NCBI RefSeq assembly: GCF_046244365.1
Contig: NZ_CP176395.1
Location: 3,720,001-3,784,000, forward strand
DNA length: 64,000 bases
Origin: Paenibacillus_V sp046244365
GTDB lineage: Bacteria; Bacillota; Bacilli; Paenibacillales; NBRC-103111
Direction of reading: 5' to 3'
Shown here: piece after piece, positions 8,306 to 17,657 of the stretch
Numbering within the stretch: the stretch's first letter is position 1
Layout: every line of letters begins with the position of its first letter
Notes under the pieces: model-generated
Told to the model about the DNA's origin: nothing
Databases searched by the model: none
What the model saw: the letters and a program-made list of their open reading frames with translations, nothing else
Made by a program: the position numbers and the translations under genes

Positions 8306-8545
8306 ATGCTGCGAAAAGCCGTTAAAGCGCCCGTCGTTTTTTACCGGAAATTTATTTCTCCGCTCAAGCCGCCTACATGCCGGTTCTATCCGACTTGCTC
8401 GGCTTATGCGCTGGAAGCGATCGAAACGCACGGCGCGCTCAAAGGATCGTGGCTGGCTGCGGTTCGCATCTGCAAATGCCACCCGTTCCATCCCGGGGGC
8501 ATCGATTACGTGCCTCCGGCCAAGCCGGGGAAGCACTCCGGATAA
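8306..8545 (+). CDS. yidD: YidD membrane protein insertion efficiency factor
   Basis: The ATG at 8306 follows AAGGAG by about 9 nt. The 79-residue protein has the family core: an amphipathic N-terminus (VVFYRKFISPLKPPTC), RFYPTCSAYALEAIE, and the CKCHPFHPGGIDYVP motif with its conserved cysteines. YidD is a small peripheral inner-membrane protein that aids YidC/Sec-dependent insertion. Here it is a solitary gene away from rpmH-rnpA-yidC, as is common in Bacilli. Confidence 0.92.
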   Translation: MLRKAVKAPVVFYRKFISPLKPPTCRFYPTCSAYALEAIETHGALKGSWLAAVRICKCHPFHPGGIDYVPPAKPGKHSG

Positions 8546-8594
8546 GGCAAACCGGTTGAGCGGTACAGACCCGCTCGTCATGGCACGGGCCGAC

Positions 8595-8624
8595 TTGACA
8601 CGGGCTTATGGATTTCGGTATATT
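8595..8624 (+). promoter_or_regulatory. Sigma-A promoter of the metG T-box leader
   Basis: TTGACA (8595-8600) and TATATT (8619-8624) are spaced by 18 bp, about 30 bp before the first leader stem. Confidence 0.7.
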
Positions 8625-8649
8625 TTTAACTATAGTCTAACTTGATATA

Positions 8650-8972
8650 TCGTTCGATGATGGGATAAGTACCTCGCAACGCCTATCGCAGAGAGCCGGG
8701 AATGCTGGAAACCGGTATAGGAGTACGGCGGAAAATGGTCCCGGAGATTTCGTTTGCAAGCGATGAGCCGACCTCGTCCAACGGGAATGTCTTGCGCAGG
8801 TTATGCAACCTGAGCGGCTAGCCGGGGAGTGTCGGTCAAGCAAGCCTTCGACGCATTCCGGCGTTATCGGACAGTCGTCAGACTGGCAAAGCCCCGTGCT
8901 CGCAAGAAGCGGGGGAATTTGGGTGGTACCGCGTGAGCTCGCTCTCGTCCCATAGAGGATGAGGGCTTTTTT
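8650..8972 (+). ncRNA. T-box riboswitch (methionine)
   Basis: The leader contains the invariant T-box AATTTGGGTGGTACCGCG at 8916-8933, followed by a terminator in which GCTCTCGTCC (8941-8950) pairs over its full length with GGATGAGGGC (8957-8966) before TTTTTT. The 5' part has the AGAGAG-type bulge of Stem I (about 8692) and a likely ATG specifier at 8735-8737 in GGAAAATGGTCCC. Uncharged tRNA-Met would pair with the specifier and T-box and let transcription continue into metG. Confidence 0.9.
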
Positions 8973-9051
8973 GTATTTTTTACGGTTTAGGGCTCTACCC
9001 CATGCAGCTTGTAAGAGAAAAAGGCTGTACCAAACAAGGAGGAAATTCGGA

Positions 9052-11040
9052 ATGACTACGAAGCGCAAATCGTTCTACATTACGACGCCGATCTACTATC
9101 CGAGCGACAAGCTGCATATCGGGCATGCGTACACGACGGTGGCAGGGGACGCCATGGCTCGCTACAAGCGTCTGCGCGGCTATGACGTGATGTATTTGAC
9201 GGGCACCGACGAGCACGGACAGAAGATCGAGCAGAAGGCCAAGGAAAAGGGAGTCGCCCCTCTGCAGTTCGTCGATCCGATCGTGGACGGCATCAAGCGG
9301 CTGTGGGAAAAGCTTGAAATCTCGTACGACGATTTCATCCGCACGACGGAGGATCGGCATACGAAGCCGGTTGCGGACATTTTTCAACAGCTTCTTGAGC
9401 AGGGCGACATCTACCTGGGCACGTACGAAGGGTGGTACTGCACGCCTTGCGAATCGTTCGTGCTGGAGCGGCAGCTGGTGGACGGCAACTGCCCGGATTG
9501 CGGCCGGCCTGTCGACAAAGTGCAGGAGCAGAACTATTTCCTGCGTCTGAGCCAATATGCGGACCGCCTTTTGCAGCACTACGAAGAAAACCCGGCGTTC
9601 ATTCAACCGGAATCGCGCCGCAACGAGATGATCAGCTTTGTGAAAAACGGACTTGAAGATCTCGCCGTTTCCCGCAGCACGTTCGATTGGGGGGTCAAGG
9701 TGCCGAACGATCCGCGTCACGTCATTTACGTCTGGATCGACGCGCTGTCGAACTACATCACCGCACTCGGGTACGGGGCGGACGAGAAGGCGAAATTCGA
9801 AGCGTTCTGGCCGGCTGACGTTCATTTGGTCGGGAAGGACATTATCCGCTTCCATACGATATATTGGCCGATCATGCTGATGGCGCTGGGGATCCCGCTG
9901 CCGAAGAAGGTGTTTGCCCACGGATGGTTTTTGACCAAAGAAGGCAAAATGTCCAAATCGAAAGGCAATGTCATCGATCCTGTCGCCTTGATCGACCATT
10001 TTGGGCTCGATGCGTTCCGGTATTTCCTTTTGCGGGAAGTTCCGTTCGGAGCCGACGGCACGTTCACGCCGGAAAGCTTTATCGAGCGCATTAATTTCGA
10101 TCTCGCCAATGATCTCGGGAACCTGTTGAACCGGACGGTAGCGATGGTCGACAAATATTTCGGCGGTAAACTGCCGGAGTACGAGCCTAATGCGACGGAA
10201 TTTGACGGCAGCCTTGTGGCGGTAGCGCAAGAGTCGGTGCGGAAATTCGAAGAGGCGATGGAGACGATGGAGTTTTCCGTTGCGCTTGGCGCGATATGGA
10301 CGCTCGTCAGCCGGACGAATAAATATATCGACGAGACGCAGCCGTGGGTGCTAGCCAAGGACGAAAGCCGCAAGCGGGCGCTTGGTTCCGTCATGTATCA
10401 TCTGGCGGAATCGCTGCGTATCGTTTCCGTCATGCTTCAGCCGTTTATGACCCGCACGCCTCAGCTTATTTGGAGTCAGCTCGGGATCGCGCCGGGAGAA
10501 GCGACAGAGTGGGAAACCATTCGCACGTTCGGCGGCTTGCCATCGGGCGCCCAGCTTCAGAAAGGGGATCCGATTTTCCCGCGGCTCGATGCGGAGCAGG
10601 AGATCGCCTACATTCTGCAGTCGATGAGCGGAGGGGTCAAGCCTGAAGCGGAACAAAAGCAGGAGACCGCCGGCAATGCGGCTGTTCCGGTGACTGCGCC
10701 GGAGGAAGCGCCGAAAGACGAGATTACCATCGACGACTTCGCCAAGGTGGAGCTTCGGGTGGCTGAAGTCATAGCTGCCGAGCCGGTTCTGAAGGCCGAT
10801 AAACTGCTGAAGCTGCAGCTTGACCTCGGCTACGAGCAAAGGCAGGTCGTTTCGGGAATCGCCAAATATTATACGCCGGAGCAAATGGTCGGCCGCAAAG
10901 TCATTTGCGTGACCAACCTGAAGCCGGTCAAGCTTCGCGGCGAGCTGTCGCAAGGCATGATTTTGGCCGCCTCGCACGGAGACCAGCTGACGCTGGCGAC
11001 GGTTCCCGCCGATATGCCGAACGGCGCGATCGTCAAATAG
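9052..11040 (+). CDS. metG: Methionyl-tRNA synthetase
   Basis: The ATG at 9052 lies behind AAGGAGG. The 662-residue enzyme charges tRNA-Met in the cytosol. It has the class I HIGH motif (residues 22-25) and KMSKS loop (299-303), a CTPCESF...CPDCGRP zinc knuckle in the connective peptide, the anticodon-binding helical domain, and a C-terminal tRNA-binding EMAP-like domain (from about residue 560, DFAKVELRVAEVI) that also dimerises. The length matches the Bacillus two-domain form. Expression is controlled by the T-box leader directly upstream. Confidence 0.97.
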   Translation: MTTKRKSFYITTPIYYPSDKLHIGHAYTTVAGDAMARYKRLRGYDVMYLTGTDEHGQKIEQKAKEKGVAPLQFVDPIVDGIKRLWEKLEISYDDFIRTTEDRHTKPVADIFQQLLEQGDIYLGTYEGWYCTPCESFVLERQLVDGNCPDCGRPVDKVQEQNYFLRLSQYADRLLQHYEENPAFIQPESRRNEMISFVKNGLEDLAVSRSTFDWGVKVPNDPRHVIYVWIDALSNYITALGYGADEKAKFEAFWPADVHLVGKDIIRFHTIYWPIMLMALGIPLPKKVFAHGWFLTKEGKMSKSKGNVIDPVALIDHFGLDAFRYFLLREVPFGADGTFTPESFIERINFDLANDLGNLLNRTVAMVDKYFGGKLPEYEPNATEFDGSLVAVAQESVRKFEEAMETMEFSVALGAIWTLVSRTNKYIDETQPWVLAKDESRKRALGSVMYHLAESLRIVSVMLQPFMTRTPQLIWSQLGIAPGEATEWETIRTFGGLPSGAQLQKGDPIFPRLDAEQEIAYILQSMSGGVKPEAEQKQETAGNAAVPVTAPEEAPKDEITIDDFAKVELRVAEVIAAEPVLKADKLLKLQLDLGYEQRQVVSGIAKYYTPEQMVGRKVICVTNLKPVKLRGELSQGMILAASHGDQLTLATVPADMPNGAIVK

Positions 11041-11051
11041 CAGAACAAAAC

Positions 11052-11083
11052 CCGCCCGGATCGTCATATGACGATCCGGGCGG
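11052..11083. terminator. Bidirectional terminator, perfect 16-bp stem
   Basis: CCGCCCGGATCGTCAT pairs perfectly with ATGACGATCCGGGCGG between the convergent metG and sensor kinase genes. Confidence 0.8.
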
Positions 11084-11100
11084 ATTTCCTTTTAGGGTTA

Positions 11101-13191
11101 TTAGGCGACAACCGACGGAAATGGAAGCTTGATGTGAACGTTCGTGCCTTTGCCGACTTCGCTGACGATATCGACTATGCCCCTATGCATTTCGATAATT
11201 TTGATGCTGACCATGAGACCGAGTCCGATGCCGTCCGACTTGGTCGTGTAGAACGGCTCGCCGAGCTTGGCCAAGTGAGCCTGCTCAATGCCCGGTCCTT
11301 CATCGCCTATTTGAATGGAAAGGGAGTCCGGCAATTCCTTCATCCGGATCGTCAATGTTCCCCCGAGCGGCATGGCTTCAATGCCGTTCTCGATCAAATG
11401 GATGAAGGCATGCTGCATCTGCTGAATCTCGCACGGGAAAAGCGTAGTGCTTGCCGGGAAGTCGGTGTCAAAGCGGACGTGATGATCGGCAGCGGTCGTC
11501 TCCAGCGTCGTGAGCGCGCTTTGCATAAGCAAAGTCAAGTCGGCAGCCGTGACTTTCATCATGTGAGGCTTGGACAAAATAATGAATTCGCTCACGATCA
11601 TTTCGATTCGCGTCAGCTCGGTAAGCATGATCCCCGTATAATTGTTCAGGTTGACGGGCTGCGAGCCGGATTGGAGCAGCTGCAGAAACCCTTTGACGGA
11701 AGTCAGAGGATTGCGTATTTCGTGCGCCAGCCCGGCTGCAAGCTGGCCGACGACCGATAGCTTCTCCGAACGAAGCAGTAGCTCTTCGATTCTTTTTTCC
11801 TCCGTAATATCCCGGAACACGATCACATAGCCATCGTTTCTTGAATCGTTGTCGATCGGATTAACGGACAGCGAAACCGGAAAATCCGTACCGTCTTTGC
11901 GCTGCAGAAGCGCCTCCGTCGTATAGGGAGCGGGATGAAAGGGCTCCGAATCCGCCGCGGTGGTGACGGTAAGCGTTCGCTGCTTGACAAAATCGTTGAA
12001 CCGTTTGTTGACTTCTTCTCCGGCATGCCAGCCGAGCATACGGAGTGCCTCCGGATTCATATACTTGCAATTGCCGAATCCGTCGAAGACGGATAAGCCG
12101 AAGCCGATATTGGAAGTGATGCTGGCCAGCTGTTCAAGCGAGCGAATGTTGGTTTTGTACGACGACACCATTTTTTTGAACGATTCGATCGGCTGCTTCA
12201 AATCGCTGGGCAAATAATTGATCGTTTCCTGACGGATTTGATAGTCGTAATTGCCTCTAAGCATTTTTTCCGTGCCTTCCGTAAAGATTTGCAAGGGCTT
12301 ACGGAAACGGTTCCACAGCAGCGTACTCAGAACAAGAAGACTGATGAGACCGATGCATAGCGACAATAAGTTGAACAGAAAGCCTCTGTACAAAAAGTAC
12401 ATGTTTGAGCTCTCCATACCGGCCACCAAATAAAAAGGTTTGTCGCCGATCTTCTGGAAGCTGCCCGTCATATTGCGGCCAAGACCGTCTGTATAATTAT
12501 GGATGCCCGATCCTCCTGAACGAAGCATATGAAAGATCGAAGGGGTGTAAGCGGCAAGAGAGGAGGAAGAGCCGGCGACCCAATTGCCTGATTCATTCAC
12601 CAAGTTTATCGTGAACATCGATTCGCTGTCGAATTTCTCCATCATCAGATCGATATGTATAAAGCTGACTTTGGCGGCAACGACTCCGGCAAACATGCCG
12701 TTCTCGCTCGTGATCGGCGAGGAAACCGTCATGATCCGCTCGCCGGTTACCGGATTCACTTCCAGCTCGTCCGAGTACCAAGTACCTGCTTTTGCATGGT
12801 TGAAAAATGCCGTTCCGCTCGCGTTGGCTGGACAACCGGGAAACGAGCATGCGAGAACGTCGCCGTAGCGGTCGAAGATTCCGCTTCCTTTGATTCCGCC
12901 GCTCATAAGACTCGGACTGGACAGGCTGGGGCTGGGCCCTTGGAGCTCATCGCCGGATAGCATAGACGAATAGGATGAAATCGTTTTGAGCTTCTCCGAT
13001 ATCCAGTTGTCGACGTAGGCTTGCTCGATCGTGATGAGCTGCTCCATCTGCTGGATAGACTGCTTACGAGAAACATCATAGGAATTTAACGTAAAGGGAA
13101 TGAGCGTAATGAGTACGAAGCATACGATGGACAACAAGATCCACTTGCGTATGATGCCGTTAAACTTCTCGTGAATAAACTTTTTTCCCAT
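11101..13191 (-). CDS. Membrane sensor histidine kinase, sporulation-kinase type
   Basis: The ATG at 13191 is preferred (GGTGAAG upstream). The 696-residue protein has two membrane segments (about residues 18-40 and 270-295) enclosing a roughly 230-residue extracytoplasmic Cache-type sensor domain, then a HAMP-like linker, a PAS domain (FGLSVFDGFGNCKYMNPEA, PVSLSVNPI), a HisKA domain with the phosphoacceptor His in GLAHEIRNPLTSVKGF, and a HATPase_c domain (ENGIEAM, GDEGPGIE, GIGLGLMVS). The H-box closely resembles that of KinA-KinE, which feed the Spo0F-Spo0B-Spo0A phosphorelay. No response regulator is adjacent, as expected for an orphan phosphorelay kinase. That it signals to Spo0A is inference. 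Confidence 0.85.
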   Translation of the reverse strand: MGKKFIHEKFNGIIRKWILLSIVCFVLITLIPFTLNSYDVSRKQSIQQMEQLITIEQAYVDNWISEKLKTISSYSSMLSGDELQGPSPSLSSPSLMSGGIKGSGIFDRYGDVLACSFPGCPANASGTAFFNHAKAGTWYSDELEVNPVTGERIMTVSSPITSENGMFAGVVAAKVSFIHIDLMMEKFDSESMFTINLVNESGNWVAGSSSSLAAYTPSIFHMLRSGGSGIHNYTDGLGRNMTGSFQKIGDKPFYLVAGMESSNMYFLYRGFLFNLLSLCIGLISLLVLSTLLWNRFRKPLQIFTEGTEKMLRGNYDYQIRQETINYLPSDLKQPIESFKKMVSSYKTNIRSLEQLASITSNIGFGLSVFDGFGNCKYMNPEALRMLGWHAGEEVNKRFNDFVKQRTLTVTTAADSEPFHPAPYTTEALLQRKDGTDFPVSLSVNPIDNDSRNDGYVIVFRDITEEKRIEELLLRSEKLSVVGQLAAGLAHEIRNPLTSVKGFLQLLQSGSQPVNLNNYTGIMLTELTRIEMIVSEFIILSKPHMMKVTAADLTLLMQSALTTLETTAADHHVRFDTDFPASTTLFPCEIQQMQHAFIHLIENGIEAMPLGGTLTIRMKELPDSLSIQIGDEGPGIEQAHLAKLGEPFYTTKSDGIGLGLMVSIKIIEMHRGIVDIVSEVGKGTNVHIKLPFPSVVA

Positions 13192-13434
13192 AGTGTAGGC
13201 TTCACCGACCACATCATAGTGCAAACGGATGATAAGTTAACGGAAGCATGATGGACCGTATGCCCCAGAACCAAAGCAAATGTAAGAAGGCCATTGCTGT
13301 CCTGTGTACTAACAGTAAAGTTTCGACGAAATTCCACAAATTCCTTTAGATGGAAGAAAAAAAGTTTGCCTCAAAGGAAATACTAAGCGGTTAACATACT
13401 CCTTTTTCATGACGAAAGTTCTATTAGGTGAATT

Positions 13435-13457
13435 CAAATCGTAAATATTATGATTAG
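13435..13457. promoter_or_regulatory. Zur-like box 1 of znuACB
   Basis: Matches 17 of 22 defined positions of the Bacillus Zur consensus (left arm AAATCGTAA is exact). It lies directly upstream of the -35 element. Confidence 0.6.
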
Positions 13458-13459
13458 TA

Positions 13460-13489
13460 TTGACAAATCGATCGAAAGACTCCTATAAT
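13460..13489 (+). promoter_or_regulatory. znuACB promoter
   Basis: TTGACA (13460-13465) and TATAAT (13484-13489) with 18-bp spacing, bracketed by two Zur-like boxes. The rest of the gap 13192-13434 shows no gene or clear element. Confidence 0.75.
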
Positions 13490-13496
13490 CGGTTTG

Positions 13497-13519
13497 TAAA
13501 TAATTAAAATTACGATTTG
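13497..13519. promoter_or_regulatory. Zur-like box 2 of znuACB
   Basis: The right half-site ATTACGATTT is exact; overall 17 of 22 consensus positions match. It covers the expected transcription start. Confidence 0.6.
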
Positions 13520-13546
13520 CAAGATTCGGAAAGGAATGTTCGCTCG

Positions 13547-14509
13547 ATGAAGAAATGGTCATTATCCTTCTTGCTATTCTGTTTCGTTATGGTGTCAGCA
13601 GGCTGCGGAAGCAGCTCGCAAGCGGATTTGGTAGAAGGCAAAACAAACGTAATTACGAGTTTCTATCCGTTATACGATTTTTCCAAAAAAATAGGCGGCG
13701 AACATGTCAACGTCATCAACCTCGTTCCGGCAGGCGTAGAACCGCATGATTGGACGCCGAAGAGCAAGGACGTCAGCAGGACGACGAAAGCGGAGCTGTT
13801 CGTCTATCAAGGGGCCGGCTTCGAGGGCTGGGTGGACGATTTTATCGGCAGTCTGAAGGATTCCAAGCTGCGCATCGTCGAAGCAAGCAAGGGGGCAACC
13901 TTAATCGAAGGAAATCCCGAGCATGAAGAAGGCAAGGAAGACAAAGGACATGATCACGGGAAATCGGAAGACGGTCATCCGGATTCGAAATACGATCCGC
14001 ATGCGTGGTTAAGTCCGAAGAACGCCAAGAAAATGGCGGAGAATATCAAGAACGGACTCGTTGAAGCCGATCCGGCCCATAAGGCGGAATTCGAAAACAA
14101 TTACAAGCAATTCGCGGAGAAGCTCGATCAGCTGGACCAAAGATACCGCGATGCCATCTCGAAAACGCAGCGCAAGGAAATCGTCGTGTCGCATCAGGCG
14201 TTCGGCTACTTGGCCCACGATTACGGCTTGACGCAAAAGGCGATCATGGGATTGGCTCCGGATGCCGAGCCGACCGCGCGGGATTTGAAAGAGATCAACG
14301 ATTTCGTCAAAAAGAACCAGGTTAAAGCGATCTTTTTCGAGGAACTGGTCTCGGATAAGCTGGCCAAGACGCTTGCCAAGGATGCAGGGATCGAAACGCT
14401 TGTGCTGAATCCGCTGGAAGGGCTCACCAAGGAGCAAGAAAAGGCGGGGGAAGATTACATTTCGATTATGGATGCCAATTTGCAAAATCTACTTAAAGCG
14501 TTACAATAA
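13547..14509 (+). CDS. znuA: Zinc ABC transporter substrate-binding lipoprotein
   Basis: The 320-residue protein starts with a lipoprotein signal (MKKWSLSFLLF...VSAGC, lipidated Cys20). The cluster A-I zinc-binding fold has candidate ligands in VEPHDWTP, DPHAWLSP and VVSHQAFGY, and a flexible loop rich in His, Asp and Glu (EHEEGKEDKGHDHGKSEDGH) typical of ZnuA/AdcA zinc collectors rather than manganese binders. It is the first gene of the znuACB operon and delivers zinc to ZnuB. The two Zur-like boxes around the promoter indicate derepression under zinc starvation. Confidence 0.93.
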   Translation: MKKWSLSFLLFCFVMVSAGCGSSSQADLVEGKTNVITSFYPLYDFSKKIGGEHVNVINLVPAGVEPHDWTPKSKDVSRTTKAELFVYQGAGFEGWVDDFIGSLKDSKLRIVEASKGATLIEGNPEHEEGKEDKGHDHGKSEDGHPDSKYDPHAWLSPKNAKKMAENIKNGLVEADPAHKAEFENNYKQFAEKLDQLDQRYRDAISKTQRKEIVVSHQAFGYLAHDYGLTQKAIMGLAPDAEPTARDLKEINDFVKKNQVKAIFFEELVSDKLAKTLAKDAGIETLVLNPLEGLTKEQEKAGEDYISIMDANLQNLLKALQ

Positions 14510-14597
14510 AATGTACAAGAATGCCGGGCTACCCGCGATGTCCTTCATGACTTCGCGGCGTTGCCCTTCTTTTGCGGAAATGAGGGGGAAACGATCA

Positions 14598-15365
14598 ATG
14601 ACCGATAACTGTCATCAGCATGTCGTGACATTGGAGGACGTATCGTTCTCGTATGAGCAGCGGCCCGTTATCGACGGACTTAACTTTGCGGTGCTGCAGC
14701 GAGATTTCGTAGGACTCGTCGGAAGCAACGGAGCCGGCAAGACGACCCTGCTGCGCATGATCGTCGGACTGGTCAAACCGGACCGCGGACAGATCAAATT
14801 GTTCGGCGAACCGCTGAACCGTTTCAAGGATTGGGAGCGAATCGGTTACGTACCGCAGAAGAACGCTTTTAATCCGCTCTTCCCGGCGACGGTTCATGAG
14901 GTCGTGATGTCGGGACTGTACGGACGGAAGACGATGTTCCGCAGAATGACCCGCAGCGACATCAAACGCTGCGACGAAGCGCTGGAGGTTATGAACATTT
15001 CCGATCTTTCGGGCAAAAGGATCGGGCAATTATCCGGCGGCCAACAGCAGCGCGTCTTCCTGGCGCGGGCGCTGATCAACAATCCGGATCTGCTTATTTT
15101 GGACGAACCGACCGTCGGCATCGATACGGAAACGCAGGAAGGCTTCTTCCATATGATCCGTCACATGCATCTTCATCATCATATTACGTTTTTGATGGTA
15201 TCGCATGATCTCGATATGCTGAAATCGTATTTAGGGAATGAACCGCAGCAGCAAGCAGGAAAACTGAAGTTTTACGTCAAGCACACCCACGAACCGGAAA
15301 ACTGCGGGGAAACCGGACTCTCGCACTCGCTTACAGGACTGCGCGAGATGGTGGAAGTGCTGTAG
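14598..15365 (+). CDS. znuC: Zinc ABC transporter ATPase
   Basis: The ATG at 14598 follows GAGGGGG by 8 nt. The 255-residue ATPase contains Walker A GSNGAGKTT, signature LSGGQQQR, Walker B LLILDEPTVGID and the switch His in VSHDLDML. It powers the ZnuB channel in the cytoplasmic membrane. It lies 88 bp after znuA and 25 bp before znuB. Confidence 0.94.
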   Translation: MTDNCHQHVVTLEDVSFSYEQRPVIDGLNFAVLQRDFVGLVGSNGAGKTTLLRMIVGLVKPDRGQIKLFGEPLNRFKDWERIGYVPQKNAFNPLFPATVHEVVMSGLYGRKTMFRRMTRSDIKRCDEALEVMNISDLSGKRIGQLSGGQQQRVFLARALINNPDLLILDEPTVGIDTETQEGFFHMIRHMHLHHHITFLMVSHDLDMLKSYLGNEPQQQAGKLKFYVKHTHEPENCGETGLSHSLTGLREMVEVL

Positions 15366-15390
15366 TACCAAGTTAAGGGAGAGAACTCGA

Positions 15391-16194
15391 TTGGATATCT
15401 TTTCCGAGCTGTTTTTTCAGCGCGCGCTACTCGGCGGGGCGCTGATCGGCTTGATGGCGCCGCTTATGGGCGTCTTTCTCGTTTTGCGCCGGCTGTCGAT
15501 GATCGGTGATACGCTTGCCCACGTTTCGATCGCGGGCGTAGCGCTTGGATTCCTCATCAATTTCTATCCGCTCGGCGTCGGACTTATCTTCGCGCTTCTG
15601 GCTTCCTTCGCCATCGAGAAGCTGCGCAAGGCGTATAAAACGTACGCCGAATTGTCGATCGCCATTATTATGAGCGGCGGCGTCGCTCTGGCCTCTTTGC
15701 TTTTTACGCTCGGCAGAGGCTTCAGCGTGAATGTGACCAGCTACTTGTTCGGGAGCATTTATACGCTGGACAATATCGATCTGTACCTCATGATCGGGGT
15801 AACCGTACTAGTTACGGGCTTCGTACTGCTGAATTACAAGGAAATGTTTTTGCTGTTTTTCGACGAGGACGCGGCGGGCGTGAGCGGACTGCCGCTTCGC
15901 TTCTATAATATCGCCATTACGATGCTAACGGCGCTCGTCATCAGCGTAGCGATCAAAATCGTAGGCGCTCTGCTCGTATCCGCTCTGCTCACGATTCCTG
16001 TAGCCGCAAGTCTGGTAGTAGCGAGGAGCTTTCGCCATTCCGTGATCATGTCCGTCATTTTTGCCGAAATCGCAGCAATTGGCGGGCTCATTATCGCCGG
16101 CTTGTGGAATCTGGCGCCGGGGGGAACGGTCGTACTGCTGCTAATCGTCCTTCTGATCGGAACGCTGACGTTTAAAGTCGGCACCCGTACATGA
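15391..16194 (+). CDS. znuB: Zinc ABC transporter permease
   Basis: The start is a TTG at 15391, 8 nt behind AAGGGAGAG. The 267-residue protein has about seven to eight membrane segments and the family coupling-loop region (LRFYNIAITMLTALVISVAIKI split over two helices). It forms the membrane channel of the zinc importer. No zur gene follows, unlike in some other Bacilli. Confidence 0.93.
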   Translation: MDIFSELFFQRALLGGALIGLMAPLMGVFLVLRRLSMIGDTLAHVSIAGVALGFLINFYPLGVGLIFALLASFAIEKLRKAYKTYAELSIAIIMSGGVALASLLFTLGRGFSVNVTSYLFGSIYTLDNIDLYLMIGVTVLVTGFVLLNYKEMFLLFFDEDAAGVSGLPLRFYNIAITMLTALVISVAIKIVGALLVSALLTIPVAASLVVARSFRHSVIMSVIFAEIAAIGGLIIAGLWNLAPGGTVVLLLIVLLIGTLTFKVGTRT

Positions 16195-16328
16195 GTTTCG
16201 CCAGTTTGCCATAAGGGATGAAAAGTTCTAAAGGTTGTCATATTTTGACCGTTTCAGCCCCCTTTCAAAGTTATATGATAAGAATAGCAGGGGTTTTTAT
16301 GTTCCCTTCTTGAGACTGGAGGGTTTTT

Positions 16329-17042
16329 ATGAGTCAAGTGAATATTTGGATCGCGTTCGGCGCGGGACTCGCATCGTTCATCTCGCCGTGCTGCCTGCCG
16401 CTGTATCCGTCCTATTTATCCTACATGACCGGTATTTCCGTGAATCAGCTCAAACAAGGCGGTCAAAAGAAAGACGCGAGATTCGCCGTCATGATGCATT
16501 CGCTGTTCTTCATTATCGGGTTCTCCATCGTCTTTATTTTGTTCGGTCTCGGGGCGGGCATGCTTTCCGATTTACTGATCGATCACAAGAACCTGGTCAG
16601 ACAAATCGCAGCGTTGCTCATTTTGCTGATGGGACTGTTTATGATCGGTATTTTTCAACCGCAGTTTCTGATGCGCGAGCGCAAGCTGCAGCTGAAATGG
16701 AAGCCGGCCGGCTACCTCGGTTCCACGGTTATCGGTATGGGCTTTGCGGCAGGCTGGTCGCCGTGCGTAGGTCCGATATTGTCGGCGATTTTGGCCCTCG
16801 CGGCATCCGAGCAGGGCAGCTGGCTCTCGCTTATGATCGCGTATTCGCTTGGTTTTGCGGTGCCGTTCTTCGTATTGGCTTTCTTTATCGGTACGACGCG
16901 CTGGATCCTGCGCTACTCTAACCTGCTGATGAAAATCGGCGGCGCGATTATGATCGTTATCGCCATTTTGCTTTATACGGATCAAATGACCCAGATTACG
17001 ATTTGGTTCAATGAACGCACGCCGGAATGGCTTAAGTTTTAA
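16329..17042 (+). CDS. ccdA: Cytochrome c biogenesis / thiol-disulfide transporter CcdA
   Basis: The ATG follows GGAGGG. The 237-residue protein has six membrane segments and the two redox cysteines of CcdA, in ISPCCLPLYPSY near the N-terminus and GWSPCVGPIL in the second half. CcdA passes reducing equivalents from cytoplasmic thioredoxin outward for cytochrome c maturation and, in spore formers, for cortex synthesis via StoA. No cytochrome c maturation partner is adjacent. Confidence 0.92.
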   Translation: MSQVNIWIAFGAGLASFISPCCLPLYPSYLSYMTGISVNQLKQGGQKKDARFAVMMHSLFFIIGFSIVFILFGLGAGMLSDLLIDHKNLVRQIAALLILLMGLFMIGIFQPQFLMRERKLQLKWKPAGYLGSTVIGMGFAAGWSPCVGPILSAILALAASEQGSWLSLMIAYSLGFAVPFFVLAFFIGTTRWILRYSNLLMKIGGAIMIVIAILLYTDQMTQITIWFNERTPEWLKF

Positions 17043-17449
17043 GTGAAATAATCGATTGCGGCTTCGGGGAACCTCTCGAAAATTTGTTCGGTGATAAATT
17101 CCCGGAGCGCGCCGGCTTGCTCGTCCGGATATACATATTTGCCTTGCCCGTAGCGTCCCCACTTGTATTTCCGCTTCGCTTCGTCCATTTCCAGCTTCGT
17201 TTTGGGTTAGCGCTGCTCGATCACCCTTTTGGCCGTCTTCGTAAAACGATGCTGGATAAGCTCGAAAGTCAGCGCAGGTACCGCTTCCCGCGGAATCGTG
17301 CGCTGAAGCTTTTCAAGGAGCTGCTCGTAGCCGCTCTCCCACCCGTCGTGCCATATGATCCGGGCAATGATAAATCCGAGGGGTAGCCGGCGCAGCTTCG
17401 GCATGGCGATCTCCTTTCCATATCGAAAATAGTTTGCGACAATATACAT
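17039..17449 (-). pseudogene. splB: Spore photoproduct lyase remnant (C-terminal third, frameshifted)
   Basis: Two minus-strand frames together reproduce the end of SplB. The first (17207-17425) encodes PLGFIIARIIWHDGWESGYE and FELIQHRFTKTAKRVIEQR; it stops near 17205, and the next frame continues with KYKWGRYGQGKYVYPDEQ and ends AAIDYFT at 17039. A further decayed piece (YIVANYF) is recognisable around 17440. The radical-SAM cysteine motif and the N-terminal two thirds are absent upstream. An AAGGAG site 8 nt before an ATG at 17403 could still express a short fragment, but it would lack the catalytic core. Its stop overlaps the ccdA stop. Repair of spore photoproduct would need another copy. 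Confidence 0.75.
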
Positions 17450-17657
17450 GGGAGCAGTCGTGGGAACCGTAGGAATCGGTGAGTAACGGTTCAGGTGAGA
17501 CTTGCTTTCGGCAAGTCAAATGGTTTATCATACTTAATGTGCTTCTTCGGCAAATGCCGGAGAAACCAAGGAATCGGCTAACAGCTTAAGCCATATCGTG
17601 AAATACCCGGTAATTTAAGCGTTTTTGCTGCATAATGGACGATGAGGGGGGAAATCG

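Noticed and set aside
8995..10230. Long minus-strand open frame (about 410 codons) opposite metG
   Set aside because: Lies entirely antisense to metG, which has clear HIGH/KMSKS motifs; the predicted chain is Arg/His-rich without family features, typical of a GC-biased shadow.
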